A DNA stretch of 64,000 bases from an uncultured Acidimicrobiales bacterium (GCA_958295925.1 CATQHL010000001.1:526676-590675); one strand, 5' to 3'. Positions 52,039-62,509 are shown, counted from the first letter of the stretch. Made by a program: numbers and translations. The notes: generated from the letters alone by a model not told the origin.

Positions 52039-54096
52039 TTGGCAAGCTATTTTGAGTGGAACGACGCCTTAGCTTCTCATTTCTTCAATCCACAACGATC
52101 TAATCGTAGTGTCTATCTTTGTGCTACTAAAGCTGTCATCGATAAAATTGGAATGACAATTGATCCAACAACTAACAGTTTTATTGATGCCGTCAAACGG
52201 GGCCCTGAGTGGTCGACTGGCAAAGGGGTGTGTCAGAGTGCACTAGTAACATTCTCGGGCTGGCGAGAGCGCGAATTAGACTTTCCCCCATACATTTCGT
52301 ATTTGATTCTATTCGTGCTAGCGGCAGACTTCGAAGGAAACTATTCTCCAAATGCTTACTATCCAAGGCTTCGGGAACTGCTGAACGAACCTGGAGAAGG
52401 AACTCTCCCCTCATTCGACAAAATGTGGATGCTCTGGGAAGATCTTGAACATTGGTCACAGGACGACAAAGACTACGAACTAGGTATCTTTAAGGCAAAC
52501 AGCATTGGTAGAAGAATCCACGTCGGATATCCACTCGGACAAATAATCTTAAATGAACAAGAAAGAGAGCAACTACCAAGAATATTTGAAGAAAACAGAT
52601 TAGATCCTTCTTCCATTCCACCAGCTGAAGAATTATCCCGAGCGCTAAGAAGCTCCATTGCACAAAAAATCTTTAGAAAAATGGTGTTTAAGCGAATTTG
52701 TAACCCCAAAACTGAGCCAGAACTTTACATTGCTCTACTGGAAGCTATCTCGAAAGAATTGTTAAATTGGAATGGTGAGTCATTCTCGTCTAAGGATATC
52801 GTTGATGGCACAAATCGAACATCAGTTAGATTCAGAATATGCCTTAAAATTGATAGAGTATCAAGATCTGTAAACACTTATCTTAGATTCAGGTTAAACA
52901 AAGAATTCCCCGATGAAGGATTAATTATTTCTGATGTATTTTCCGATGACCTTATAGCAACAGAATCACATGATGGTTGGTCTTTGCCAGTTGGGTTTAA
53001 GAATTCCGGCAAACCTGCAAACGCTTCGGTATTGGATTGGGTCACCGGTCTAGACACGAGTACAGAAGACTGGAGTTTCCATTTACCGGAGCGTCGAGTG
53101 AGAATCTTTGTGGATGGTGCTTCTATGGGACTATCCGGTTTCATCGAAGATGGTTCACTTCCAAAAGGCAAATCATTCTATATCGCGTACCATAAAGATG
53201 CTTCTTCAAAGGTTGAAAGATGGGGAACCAGTCAGTGCCACAACTTTGAGGAACTCAACATCAATAGTGGTTTACCTCAAGATTGGAAATTGGCGAAGAT
53301 AGGTGAAGCCCTCGATGACAACAATATCAAGAGCTACTACAGTTGGATTTCTTTTCCTTCTTCTATACGCATATGTCTAATGGGCGGAATCCGCAGTAAG
53401 CGCGGTAACAATTTTTTTAACTTTGCTCCACCCCTAAGTATCAGTGTTGAAGGTAATACAAAACAAACATCGTTAACATGCGATAAATTCGACTTGCCAA
53501 GAACAAAACTTGAAAACGTATATCAGTTTCCTAAGAGAGTTTCTGCTGAGACTAGAATTACTATAGAACTTCATACTGAAACTGAAGTGCTAACTCGTAC
53601 CTCGCTATTTTGCACTGGAGACTATTCTATACCCCAACTTAAGAACAAGTATCATTTTGACCACTTTGGAAAAATTGCAAGAACTGACACCCAAGTGTTT
53701 TCTATCGCAGGAGCAAATTATCGCACAGACGAACTTCCACACTTGCTATCCGATGAATCGGAGTTGTTTGAGTTCATAAAATATGAAGCTGTTAACACAA
53801 ATTGTATATTAATCGGAAGATTTCTTGGCCAACTTTTTGAATGCCCATCTGTATCCTTGCCTACTAGCTGGCTACCTGTCTGGATGCTAAAGAAACACAA
53901 GCGCAAATGGGAAGCAGTTTTCTTACGAAATACAATTCATAATTCTTCTCCGAGCTCAAAGCGGAGCGGAAGCAGTCATGAAATAAAGCGGTGGAAGGAA
54001 CTAGTTTGGCGCAATAGAAAACAATACATGCCACAGAAACTGGTGCCGCTGCAATCCCTGTGGAAAGATTACCTCGAGGTTGCTCGTAATGCATGA
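52039..54096 (+). CDS. druF: Druantia type II protein DruF (probable)
   Basis: A 685-residue protein with no motif of a known enzyme that I can see. It has an N-terminal all-helical part (SGWRERELDFPPYISYLILFVLAADFEGNYSPNAYYPRL), a central beta-rich region (about 270-560) and a basic C-terminus (KHKRKWEAVFLRN, EIKRWKELVWRNRKQ). No signal, membrane segment, Walker or nuclease motif is present. It is assigned as DruF by size and by its place between a cytosine methylase and the DruG/DruE pair. It starts at TTG 52039 with AAGG upstream and overlaps the next gene by eight bases. Confidence 0.65.
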   Translation: MASYFEWNDALASHFFNPQRSNRSVYLCATKAVIDKIGMTIDPTTNSFIDAVKRGPEWSTGKGVCQSALVTFSGWRERELDFPPYISYLILFVLAADFEGNYSPNAYYPRLRELLNEPGEGTLPSFDKMWMLWEDLEHWSQDDKDYELGIFKANSIGRRIHVGYPLGQIILNEQEREQLPRIFEENRLDPSSIPPAEELSRALRSSIAQKIFRKMVFKRICNPKTEPELYIALLEAISKELLNWNGESFSSKDIVDGTNRTSVRFRICLKIDRVSRSVNTYLRFRLNKEFPDEGLIISDVFSDDLIATESHDGWSLPVGFKNSGKPANASVLDWVTGLDTSTEDWSFHLPERRVRIFVDGASMGLSGFIEDGSLPKGKSFYIAYHKDASSKVERWGTSQCHNFEELNINSGLPQDWKLAKIGEALDDNNIKSYYSWISFPSSIRICLMGGIRSKRGNNFFNFAPPLSISVEGNTKQTSLTCDKFDLPRTKLENVYQFPKRVSAETRITIELHTETEVLTRTSLFCTGDYSIPQLKNKYHFDHFGKIARTDTQVFSIAGANYRTDELPHLLSDESELFEFIKYEAVNTNCILIGRFLGQLFECPSVSLPTSWLPVWMLKKHKRKWEAVFLRNTIHNSSPSSKRSGSSHEIKRWKELVWRNRKQYMPQKLVPLQSLWKDYLEVARNA

Positions 54097-54976
54097 ACTT
54101 GGTGACATGCTCCTTTTTGCTTTGTCGTTTTGGCATGAAACTTCCTGGAAGAAGTTTAAAAATTGCTTTAGCGACATGCTGCAGAGGTACATCTCTCTCA
54201 CTGGTAATGAACCATCTATGGACAGTAGAATTCTAAGATCAAAGTCACTACGTACTTTATCCAGTCTCGGTCATATAGACTTGCTGCACACTCACTCATT
54301 CGCAAACAATGTAGACAAAGTAATTGTTGCGCCAACCGCCCTTGCTAGACTTCCTGGTCCTGGAATTTGCAAAGCGATCGTTTGCGGTGCCCGTTCCCCT
54401 GACTTTCTAGGCACTCTAGTCGATTTAGCAAAATCTCGCGGAATACGCGTAACTAAGACTAGACAATCACACCTTCAACTTCTTGCACCTACTCGCATAG
54501 AGCTTGAAACTGTTTCCAGCGAGTTGCTTTTCGATTTAGCGCGACAACTGAATGTTAAGTACTCAGACCCTGCCCCTGCTCGTGTGATTGCACACTATCT
54601 TCCCTCGTTGCAAGATTATCAAAGTACACTGCGCTGGCGTGAAGGGCAAGACATAAATTGGGTTAGAGAAGATTTTTCTCTTGAAACGTTCACGTTTCGT
54701 GCATCTGGTCGCAGTTTTCAAGATGCAAGACTGAGTCGCTACCGTGATCCTAGTAGTTCTTTGTATTCATACCGTCTTTGGAAAGACCAGCAATTCGCTG
54801 ACATCGATCTAGATTTGGGACGGTATTTCTTAAGTGCAATTTGCGGCAAGAACGTTTTGAAGTACGAGAAGTCTGACAGGACAGTACAGATTCCGTTCGG
54901 GATACCATTGCCGACTCTGTACTCAAGGTCACTTGCACTATGTTCTGGATGCTGCCCCAGCGATAATCAGAACTAA
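54089..54976 (+). CDS. druG: Druantia type II protein DruG (probable)
   Basis: A 295-residue protein without a recognised enzymatic motif. Features are VAPTALARLPGPGICKAIVCGARSPDFLGTL (about 80-110), which looks like a Rossmann-like strand-loop, and LPTLYSRSLALCSGCCPS at the C-terminus. The assignment as DruG rests on position and size in the methylase-F-G-helicase order. ATG 54089 overlaps the druF stop region by eight bases; the TTG at 54080 is too close to the GAGG to be the start. Role in the defence mechanism is unknown. Confidence 0.6.
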   Translation: MHELGDMLLFALSFWHETSWKKFKNCFSDMLQRYISLTGNEPSMDSRILRSKSLRTLSSLGHIDLLHTHSFANNVDKVIVAPTALARLPGPGICKAIVCGARSPDFLGTLVDLAKSRGIRVTKTRQSHLQLLAPTRIELETVSSELLFDLARQLNVKYSDPAPARVIAHYLPSLQDYQSTLRWREGQDINWVREDFSLETFTFRASGRSFQDARLSRYRDPSSSLYSYRLWKDQQFADIDLDLGRYFLSAICGKNVLKYEKSDRTVQIPFGIPLPTLYSRSLALCSGCCPSDNQN

Positions 54977-55063
54977 CGTGTAGAAGAATACCAAAATGTG
55001 CCCGTTGGCATATTCAAAACCGTTTCAGCAAAACTGGAAGTGCTTTGAGATTTTGGAGAGAGC

Positions 55064-58000
55064 ATGGATCCTATAACAGCATTCGAGAAAGTTAAGCAAA
55101 CTTACATTGACTACATAAAGACCGCCTTTGGAACAAAGTACCCTGGACTTGAACGTGAGCGCGAAGAAATTTTAAACCGACAGGGAGTACTCTGCCAAGA
55201 ACCTTACATTGAACCTATTCTTCATTACAAGTCATCAGGAAAGAAGATTTATGATCTTTCTTCTAATGATCTCACATCTCTTACTGAGAAGGAAAGCGAA
55301 GATTTTAAGCACTTAGCTTCATGTGGACTATTTCAAGATTATGAGTTATACGCACATCAGTTAGAAATGCTCACTAAAGCTCTCTCCGGACACAATGTGG
55401 TAGTAACGGCAGGAACAGGTTCGGGCAAGACCGAGGCTTTTCTACTCCCACTCTTCGCTTACCTAGCCAAGGAATCCACAGCTTGGTGCAGACCAGACAG
55501 AACGCATCTTCATCAACACGATTGGTGGAAAGACGAAGAGTGGATAAGTGATTGTTTGCCACCTAACCAAAAAGGCAAACGCTCTCCACGTGTTTCGCAG
55601 CGGGCAAATGAAACCCGTCCAGCTGCTATCCGCGCTCTCATAGTTTACCCAATGAACGCTTTGGTTGAGGACCAACTGACTCGTATACGTAAGGCATTGG
55701 ATTCAAGTGATGCACAAGAGTGGTTCGTCCAAAATAGATTCGGAAACAGAATCTATTTTGGACGATACAACAGTAATACACCTGTTCCTGGTAATGAGTA
55801 TAAAGCTAGCTCGACGCCTGATAGAAATAGAATTTGCAAACTAACCGAGCAGATGCGAAAACGGGACAACGTTTCAAAAGAGATTGCTAGACTCGACAAG
55901 GAAGACTCAGACAAGGAAAATAGATTCCACTTCCAATCTCTTGAAGGGTCTGAAATGCGTTCACGCTGGGATATGCAAGATTATCCGCCCGATATATTAA
56001 TTACGAACTTTAGCATGCTAAGTGTAATGCTCATGCGAGATACAGATAGCAAGATATTTGAGCATACAAATGACTGGCTAAAAAGAGACGGAAGCGTGTT
56101 TCATCTAATCATTGATGAATTGCATCTATACCGTGGTACAGCCGGAACTGAAGTAGCCTTTCTACTCAGACTCTTACTGTTGAGACTTGGGTTAGAACCA
56201 AATAGTCCTAAGCTGAAAGTACTAGGCTCATCTGCCTCTCTCGATCAACACGATGATAATAGTATACGTTTTCTAAAAGATTTCTTTGGGGGTGAATGGA
56301 GTTACGATAATATTGTTCCGGGTTACCACAAAGAAACAACTACTCCTACCACATTAGATCTCCTGCCAATTAAACCGTTTCAAGAAATCGCTGGCATCGA
56401 AGACAATTCAAGCAACGGTTACGAATCTGAAGCAATCAATTGCCTCAACAAAAACTCTAATACAAACGGTCAGTTTCCTACTAGTATCGAATCTGCTCTT
56501 ACGGCTTGTGTTCCAGATATTGAAAAACAAATATATGTGGCGTGCTCAAAAAATGGGAAACATCGCGCCACGTCGCTTACAGAGTTCTCACGCAATTTGT
56601 TTGGACACAACTTCTCTGATTATGAACTTCGCAAAGCAACTAAAGGCCTATTTAGAGTTAGCGAAATGTGTAGTCAACATATTGACTTGCCTTCTTACAG
56701 GTTGCACTGGTTCTTTAGAAATGTCGAAGGTCTTTGGGCATGCACCGAAGTTGGATGTAAATGTCCACAAGAATTTGTAGACTCTGACAGAACTGTCGGT
56801 AAACTCTTCCATCTTCCCAGGCTATTGTGCGATAATCAAAGTAGCCCACACCGAGTACTCCAACTGTTGTATTCAGAATGTTGCGGGTCAATCTTTCTCG
56901 GGGGCAATCGTTTTGTTCTGGAAGAAAACAGAGGATTTGAACTGCTTTCCACAGATGCCGATATCGAAAGAATACCTGATCGCAATTTTGGTAGTTTCGT
57001 GGAGCGAAAGACATACAACGATTTTGCGATTTTCTGGCCTAAAGGTTCAAATAGATTGCATGAAGATTCAAAAACTTGGAATCCGCTTCCCAAAAAGCAT
57101 TCGAAAGTTAACGCCAAGTGGATTAAAGCTGGTCTTGACACCTGTACAGCAAGAGTTGAATTATCCAGCAGTGACAACACGCCCGGATTTCTCTATCATA
57201 TTACAGAGCCTCCGGATGACTACACTGTTAGTGCTCTCCCAGCAATTTGCCCTTTGTGTAATGCTGACTATTCCAAACGCAAATACCGAAAATCGCCTAT
57301 TAGCGGTTTCCGAAGTGGTTTTTCAAGAGTAACTCAGTTATTGTCTAAAGAATTATTTTATCAATTGCCCGAGAGCGCAAAAAAACTGGTTCTTTTCTCG
57401 GACAGCAGACAGGATGCAGCGGACTTAGCAAATGGCATCGAGCGCTCCCACTACAGCGACCTAGTAAGAGAGGCAATGCACGATGAACTTGGCGATCTCG
57501 CGGTTCGTGAACCCAACTTGATGCATGATCTAAGGCAAAATGGTAAACCTACTACAAGAGCTACTATTGAATATGCTACTAATAACCCGAAAAAAGTTGA
57601 AAAGCTTTCAAACCTGCTGTCTAAAGCGACAAAGCCGATACCGCAGCTAGACGACCCTGAACTGATGCGAGTTTTGAGCGATGATCGAGACAAGTACCAA
57701 AAGAATCTTGCAGAAATAGAAAGTAGGTATCATAGACGCAATGTTCCCTTAAGAATCTTATTTGAAGGCGACAACTATGATCTTGGTGCACTAATCCATA
57801 GATTAGCCACTTTAGGTGTCAATCCAGCGGGACACGATATTTTCTATCAAGAATTCAAGTACGACAACGAATGGCGAAAGTGGACAACATTATTCGATCT
57901 CGAAAGTTCGGATGTTGGTTGGGCTGATGATCTCTCCTCGCAAGCTCGCAACTCCTGCGAAACATTACGCACAAAAGTAGCAGGCGAGATTTCGTCAGCA

Positions 58001-60787
58001 CTGTTTGCCCGTTTGTATTTCGGGTTTGAATCTTCTGGACTTGGATATGCATTGCTTGATCTGTCAGACGAAGCTCTAGCTGAATTAGCAAATGATTGTG
58101 CTTTAGAACCCGATGTGCTTTCAAGAATATTGTCAGCCGTGTTGCGCGTTCTAGGCGAAATGTACCGCTATCCTCAAGAATCACAATTTGCATTTGAGCC
58201 AGCATCATGGCCCAGTTCAAACAATATAAAAGCAGGTCTCCGTCGCTTTATCAAGAAGTGCGCCATAATCAACAACGCTGATCCATCTAAACTGTTGAAG
58301 ACTGTCTGGACTGCTTTTCACGAAAAATGTGGCCACGAATATTTGATTCTTAATCCTAGGAAGCTATTGGTTCATATTGCAGTCCCCAAAGACCCCGTTT
58401 GGCTATGCAATGTTTGCAGGCGCCCTCATTTATATAGCCCTGGTATTTGTACTATCGACTACTGTCATAACGAGCTCAGTAATTCCCCAAGTTTGACCTG
58501 TGAAGATCTATATCAGAGGAATTTCATTGCTAAAGAAGCAATCGATCTTAGAAAACCGATACGGCTGCACGCAGAAGAACTAACTGCTCAGACTGATGAT
58601 CAAGCTGAACGTCAACAGTTGTTCAGAAACATAGTGTTCGATTTCGATAAAGATCCAAGACGACCGGTTATTAAACGTGTAGACACTATTGACTTGCTTA
58701 GTGTCACCACCACGATGGAAGTTGGCATAGACATTGGCGAGCTTCAAGGGATAGTTTTAGGCAACATGCCCCCCAACCGATTCAACTATCAACAGAGGGC
58801 AGGCCGCTCTGGAAGGCGCGGCCAAGCATTTGCCACAGTGTTAGCAATTTGCAGAGGTAGAAGTCATGATGATTTTTATTACAGGAACCCTGAACGTATT
58901 CTGAACGATCCACCTCCAGCGCCATTTTTAGCAGCAAGTAACTTAGAAATTGCGCAGCGTCTAATGGCAAAGGAAACGCTTCGAAGGGCTTTCAGGCAAG
59001 TTGGAATACCTAGAAAGGAAATCACTAACCCACCCGACAGTCATGGAGAATTCGGTCTATCTTCAGTTTGGAAAAAGGATGAGCACAGAAAAGCTAAGGT
59101 TGCTGAATGGCTTAACTCATCCCCGGAAATTGAAAAAATCGCACTTTCCTTAGTTTCGTATATGGACACAGACCTTCTGCCAGAACACCTAATTGATTTT
59201 GCTCGTAATCAACTATTTTCAAAAATTGAATCCACCGCAAATAATTCGGAGTTGTCCAGCGAGAACTTAGCGGAACGTCTTGCTGAAGCTGCCATCTTAC
59301 CAATGTATGGAATGCCTTCAAGAGTCCGAGAACTCTATCATACATTATCCAGCAGACGTTCCAAAGCCTACTCAATAAATAGGGATCTTGATTTAGCTGT
59401 TACGGAGTTTGCTCCTGGCTCCCAACGCACAAAGGATAAACGCGTACATGAAGCAATAGGATTTACATCAGCACTATCATTAAGTGGAAACAAATGGAAA
59501 TCTAGTGATAATAGTCCTTTTCCGAAAGTCATGTGGATGTCAAAGTGCGACAGATGTCAGAGTAGCAGCGCGTCAGCCAATAAACCTACGGAGACAATTT
59601 GTAGCTATTGTGACCCTAGTTTCGTTTATGATAATTCTCTGCGAGTGTTTAAGTTCGTAGTGCCAAATGCTTTTCGCACTGATTTAAGTAAGGGTAAAGA
59701 TCATGTCGATGAGACAGAGTTGCTTATTACAGGCGTTTCCACAATAGCAGAAAGCGATCAAACTCTGCCGCAAGCACTACTCAACACCAATTGCAGCATT
59801 GCGTCTGCCGGAAAAGGCAGGGTGTACCGAGTTAATGATCGGAGAGGCAAGCTGTTCAAAGGTTCTCTAGGTTCTACATCATCTCGCACTGGAAAATCTC
59901 TTGAAAATCAGTGGATAGAAGAAAGGTTTCAAAATAATGATTATCTTGAATTCAAGAGAAATCGTAACGCCGAAGAAGAAGAGCTTGCTATTGTTTCCCC
60001 AAAGACTACATACGTCTTGAGGATTAGACCAACTGGTGTTGCTCCTGGTTTGCTCTTAGACCCAACGGTTTCGGCTAGAGTCAGAAGCGCATATTACTCT
60101 GCCGCGTTTATCTTAAGAAGTCTATCCGCAGAAATTCTTGATATTGACCCTGATGAAATTGAAATCTGCAATATTCGTCGGGTAATCATATCCAATCAAA
60201 TAGGCGTAGGCGAAATAATCCTAAACGATAAATTGGCAAACGGTGCCGGATTTACTGAATGGATTAAGGGTCATCTTAAACAACTGCTGAATGCCTCGAT
60301 TAACTCTAACAATGTGCAAAACAGTTTCATTTCATCTTTGCTTTCTGACGAGCACATAAGACAGTGTGATTCAGCTTCTTATGATTGTTTGTACAGCTAT
60401 CGTAATATGTCTTACCACGGCATACTAGACTGGAGACTAGGTATTGCACTACTCAGAGTACTGAATTCAGATAAGTATAATTCTGGCCTTGATGGGAACT
60501 TTGCCTATCCGGAATTAGAGCAATGGCACGAGTTAGCAAAGAAAACTCGCGATCAGTTCGTTGAATCTTTTAATGTGCAGAGTTCCTGCAATTTTGGCCC
60601 GCTTCCTGGAATGATGCTGAATGAAACACCAATAATTATGATTCATCCACTTTGGAACCCCAGAAAACCTAGTGGTGTCTACGCGGAAGCGTTGAATGCC
60701 TGTGGAACGACCAAAGTCAAGACCTTGAACACATTCGACCTGCAGCGTCGACCAAGTTGGTCTTACCAGCAACTCGCAACGCAGTAA
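55064..60787 (+). CDS. druE: Large DEAD/DEAH-box helicase with DUF1998, Druantia DruE
   Basis: A 1907-residue superfamily 2 helicase, the common core of Druantia defence systems. Walker A AGTGSGKT (116-123), a DELH box (351-354) with SSASL after it, and helicase motif VI QQRAGRSGRRGQ (about 1243-1254) preceded by GIDIGELQGIVLGN are clear. Several zinc-binding pairs are present: C729/C732, C1115/C1118 with two more Cys shortly after, and C1495/C1498 with ICSYC about 16 residues later. The C-terminal part is DUF1998-like. ATG 55064 follows GGAGAG. It is the last gene of the island, 87 bases after druG. It is AT-rich like druMFG. Confidence 0.85.
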   Translation: MDPITAFEKVKQTYIDYIKTAFGTKYPGLEREREEILNRQGVLCQEPYIEPILHYKSSGKKIYDLSSNDLTSLTEKESEDFKHLASCGLFQDYELYAHQLEMLTKALSGHNVVVTAGTGSGKTEAFLLPLFAYLAKESTAWCRPDRTHLHQHDWWKDEEWISDCLPPNQKGKRSPRVSQRANETRPAAIRALIVYPMNALVEDQLTRIRKALDSSDAQEWFVQNRFGNRIYFGRYNSNTPVPGNEYKASSTPDRNRICKLTEQMRKRDNVSKEIARLDKEDSDKENRFHFQSLEGSEMRSRWDMQDYPPDILITNFSMLSVMLMRDTDSKIFEHTNDWLKRDGSVFHLIIDELHLYRGTAGTEVAFLLRLLLLRLGLEPNSPKLKVLGSSASLDQHDDNSIRFLKDFFGGEWSYDNIVPGYHKETTTPTTLDLLPIKPFQEIAGIEDNSSNGYESEAINCLNKNSNTNGQFPTSIESALTACVPDIEKQIYVACSKNGKHRATSLTEFSRNLFGHNFSDYELRKATKGLFRVSEMCSQHIDLPSYRLHWFFRNVEGLWACTEVGCKCPQEFVDSDRTVGKLFHLPRLLCDNQSSPHRVLQLLYSECCGSIFLGGNRFVLEENRGFELLSTDADIERIPDRNFGSFVERKTYNDFAIFWPKGSNRLHEDSKTWNPLPKKHSKVNAKWIKAGLDTCTARVELSSSDNTPGFLYHITEPPDDYTVSALPAICPLCNADYSKRKYRKSPISGFRSGFSRVTQLLSKELFYQLPESAKKLVLFSDSRQDAADLANGIERSHYSDLVREAMHDELGDLAVREPNLMHDLRQNGKPTTRATIEYATNNPKKVEKLSNLLSKATKPIPQLDDPELMRVLSDDRDKYQKNLAEIESRYHRRNVPLRILFEGDNYDLGALIHRLATLGVNPAGHDIFYQEFKYDNEWRKWTTLFDLESSDVGWADDLSSQARNSCETLRTKVAGEISSALFARLYFGFESSGLGYALLDLSDEALAELANDCALEPDVLSRILSAVLRVLGEMYRYPQESQFAFEPASWPSSNNIKAGLRRFIKKCAIINNADPSKLLKTVWTAFHEKCGHEYLILNPRKLLVHIAVPKDPVWLCNVCRRPHLYSPGICTIDYCHNELSNSPSLTCEDLYQRNFIAKEAIDLRKPIRLHAEELTAQTDDQAERQQLFRNIVFDFDKDPRRPVIKRVDTIDLLSVTTTMEVGIDIGELQGIVLGNMPPNRFNYQQRAGRSGRRGQAFATVLAICRGRSHDDFYYRNPERILNDPPPAPFLAASNLEIAQRLMAKETLRRAFRQVGIPRKEITNPPDSHGEFGLSSVWKKDEHRKAKVAEWLNSSPEIEKIALSLVSYMDTDLLPEHLIDFARNQLFSKIESTANNSELSSENLAERLAEAAILPMYGMPSRVRELYHTLSSRRSKAYSINRDLDLAVTEFAPGSQRTKDKRVHEAIGFTSALSLSGNKWKSSDNSPFPKVMWMSKCDRCQSSSASANKPTETICSYCDPSFVYDNSLRVFKFVVPNAFRTDLSKGKDHVDETELLITGVSTIAESDQTLPQALLNTNCSIASAGKGRVYRVNDRRGKLFKGSLGSTSSRTGKSLENQWIEERFQNNDYLEFKRNRNAEEEELAIVSPKTTYVLRIRPTGVAPGLLLDPTVSARVRSAYYSAAFILRSLSAEILDIDPDEIEICNIRRVIISNQIGVGEIILNDKLANGAGFTEWIKGHLKQLLNASINSNNVQNSFISSLLSDEHIRQCDSASYDCLYSYRNMSYHGILDWRLGIALLRVLNSDKYNSGLDGNFAYPELEQWHELAKKTRDQFVESFNVQSSCNFGPLPGMMLNETPIIMIHPLWNPRKPSGVYAEALNACGTTKVKTLNTFDLQRRPSWSYQQLATQ

Positions 60788-60815
60788 GGATTCCCGCTCT
60801 CGCGAGAACACTAAA

Positions 60816-60850
60816 AGAAGCTGCTGACACCTGAAAAGGTCAAGCAGCAA
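60816..60850 (+). terminator. Hairpin after druE
   Basis: GCTGCTGACACCT-GAAA-AGGTCAAGCAGC forms an imperfect stem-loop about 30 bases after the druE stop. A short palindrome TCTCGCGAGA lies before it. It probably ends the druantia transcript. Confidence 0.55.
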
Positions 60851-60865
60851 TCACGGAATGGCAGC

Positions 60866-61012
60866 ACAAACCGCCCACATCGGCGGGTCGCCGTGCGCTA
60901 CCCACATCGGCGGGTCGCCGTGCGCTACCCACATCGGCGGGTCGCCGTGCGCTACCCACATCGGCGGGTCGCCGTGCGCGATCTACACCGGCGGGATGCC
61001 GTGGCGACGTTC
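60866..61012. repeat. 27-base repeats copying the carboxylase 3' end
   Basis: Four near-identical units of 27 bases (CCCACATCGGCGGGTCGCCG then TGCGCTA) run from about 60876, and a fifth, diverged unit (CTACACCGGCGGGATGCCGTG) contains the stop codon of the minus-strand carboxylase gene. The array therefore extends outward from that gene's terminus to the edge of the defence island. Confidence 0.85.
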
Positions 61013-62509
61013 AGAGAATTGGCGTGTCTTCCCCGCTGCCATTGCCAATCGGCGTATCACCTCGTCGCGCAAGTCTTCCGGGGATACGACCGCGTCAATC
61101 ACCAAGTCGGAAGCCAGCCGCAGTAGGTCGACATCGGCTTCGTACTCCTCACGGAGGGCGTTGATGTACGCCTCCCGCTCCGCCAGATCGGAGATCGCGG
61201 CGATCTTCCTGGCGTAGACGGCGTTTACGGCCGCCTCAGCCCCCATAACCGCAATGGAGGCGCTAGGCAATGCAAAGCAGGCGTCGGGGTCGAAGGCGGG
61301 GCCGCACATGGCGTAGAGACCCGCCCCGTACGCCTTGCGCACCACCACAGAGACTTGAGGAACGGTGGCCTCGGAGACGGCGGTGATCATCTTGGCGCCG
61401 TGGCGGATTATGCCCTCCCTCTCCACTTGCGTGCCGATCATGAACCCAGGGACGTCGACCAGATACAGAAGGGCGATGTTGAAGGCGTCGCAGAGCCAGA
61501 TGAACCGGGCGGCCTTGTCGGCGGAGTCGGTGAAGAGCACACCGCCCTTGACGGCAGGGTTGTTGGCCAGTATCCCCACGGTGTTTCCTGCCAGACGCGC
61601 CAGACCAACAATCAGTTCGGGGGCGAATTCGGGTTTCAGCTCGAAGAAGCTGTCCGCGTCCACGATGCTTGCGATGACCTCGTTCATGTCGTAGCCGCGG
61701 GTCGCCTCTGCGGGAATCATCGATGCTGTCAAAGGGTGGACGGGCGGCCTCGGCTCTGTAACGGGCGGATGCTCCCTCCAGCAGGTCGGCAAGTAGGCGA
61801 ACCACTCCTTTGCCGCTTCAATCGCCGCAGCGTCGTCGGGGAATAGGTTGTCGCCGCAGCCGGAGATCGTTGCGTGCATCCGGGCGCCGCCCATCTCCTC
61901 GAGCGTCACCACCTCCCCTATCACTATCTCCGCCATTCGCGGGGAGCCGAGGTACATGGAGGCGTTGGCTTCAACCATGAAGACCACGTCGCTGAAAGCC
62001 GGGATGTAGGCCCCGCCGGCGGCCGAGTGTCCGAAAAGGCAGCAAATCTGAGGCACCTTGCCAGACAGCCTGACCTGGTTGTGGAAGATGCGACCGGCCC
62101 CGCGCCGCCCTGGGAAGAGCTCCACCTGATCGGTGAGGCGAGCCCCTGCGGAGTCCACGAACCAGAAGAGGGGCAGTTCCTTATGCAGCGCAGCCTCAGT
62201 CGCCCTAATGATTTTCTCGACGGTGCGGGCGCCCCAAGACCCTGCCTTGACCGTCGGGTCGTTGGCCACGGCAATCGCCGGGCGGCCGTTCACCAACCCC
62301 TGCCCTGTAACAACCCCGTCGGCGGGAAGCCCCTTAGCCGTGGCGTTGGCCAGCTTTGCGTCTTCGACGAAAGTGTCTGCGTCGAAGAGCAGCGCAAGCC
62401 TGTCCCGCACATAGAGCTTGTTCTGAGCGGCAAGCTTCTCCGCCCCAGACGTCGTGGGCGCGTCGGCTGACTCCCGCGCAGCCTTCAATCGCTGCGAAAT
62501 GTCGTCCAT
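60983..62509 (-). CDS. Acyl-CoA carboxylase carboxyltransferase (AccD/PccB-type) subunit
   Basis: The beta (carboxyltransferase) subunit of an acetyl/propionyl-CoA carboxylase-type enzyme, moving CO2 from biotin to an acyl-CoA. The 508-residue chain has the two crotonase-like halves: DSAGARLTDQVELFPGRRGAGRIF and GHSAAGGAYIPAFSD in the first, NNPAVKGGVLFTDSADKAARFIWLCDAFNIALLYLVDVPGFMIGTQVE and YGAGLYAM in the second. ATG 62509 has GGAGG 11 bases upstream. No biotin-carboxylase gene is adjacent. Which acyl-CoA it uses cannot be told. Confidence 0.92.
   Translation of the reverse strand: MDDISQRLKAARESADAPTTSGAEKLAAQNKLYVRDRLALLFDADTFVEDAKLANATAKGLPADGVVTGQGLVNGRPAIAVANDPTVKAGSWGARTVEKIIRATEAALHKELPLFWFVDSAGARLTDQVELFPGRRGAGRIFHNQVRLSGKVPQICCLFGHSAAGGAYIPAFSDVVFMVEANASMYLGSPRMAEIVIGEVVTLEEMGGARMHATISGCGDNLFPDDAAAIEAAKEWFAYLPTCWREHPPVTEPRPPVHPLTASMIPAEATRGYDMNEVIASIVDADSFFELKPEFAPELIVGLARLAGNTVGILANNPAVKGGVLFTDSADKAARFIWLCDAFNIALLYLVDVPGFMIGTQVEREGIIRHGAKMITAVSEATVPQVSVVVRKAYGAGLYAMCGPAFDPDACFALPSASIAVMGAEAAVNAVYARKIAAISDLAEREAYINALREEYEADVDLLRLASDLVIDAVVSPEDLRDEVIRRLAMAAGKTRQFSERRHGIPPV

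Noticed and set aside
50977..60787. DISARM or simple restriction-modification system
   Set aside because: There is no drmA/drmB pair, PLD protein or endonuclease; a single 1907-residue DUF1998 helicase with methylase and two unknowns fits Druantia type II better.
60788..60870. attR copy of the ssrA 3' end after the defence island
   Set aside because: I compared the GGGTTCGATTCCCCCCAGC region with the far junction and found no match; no integrase is present.
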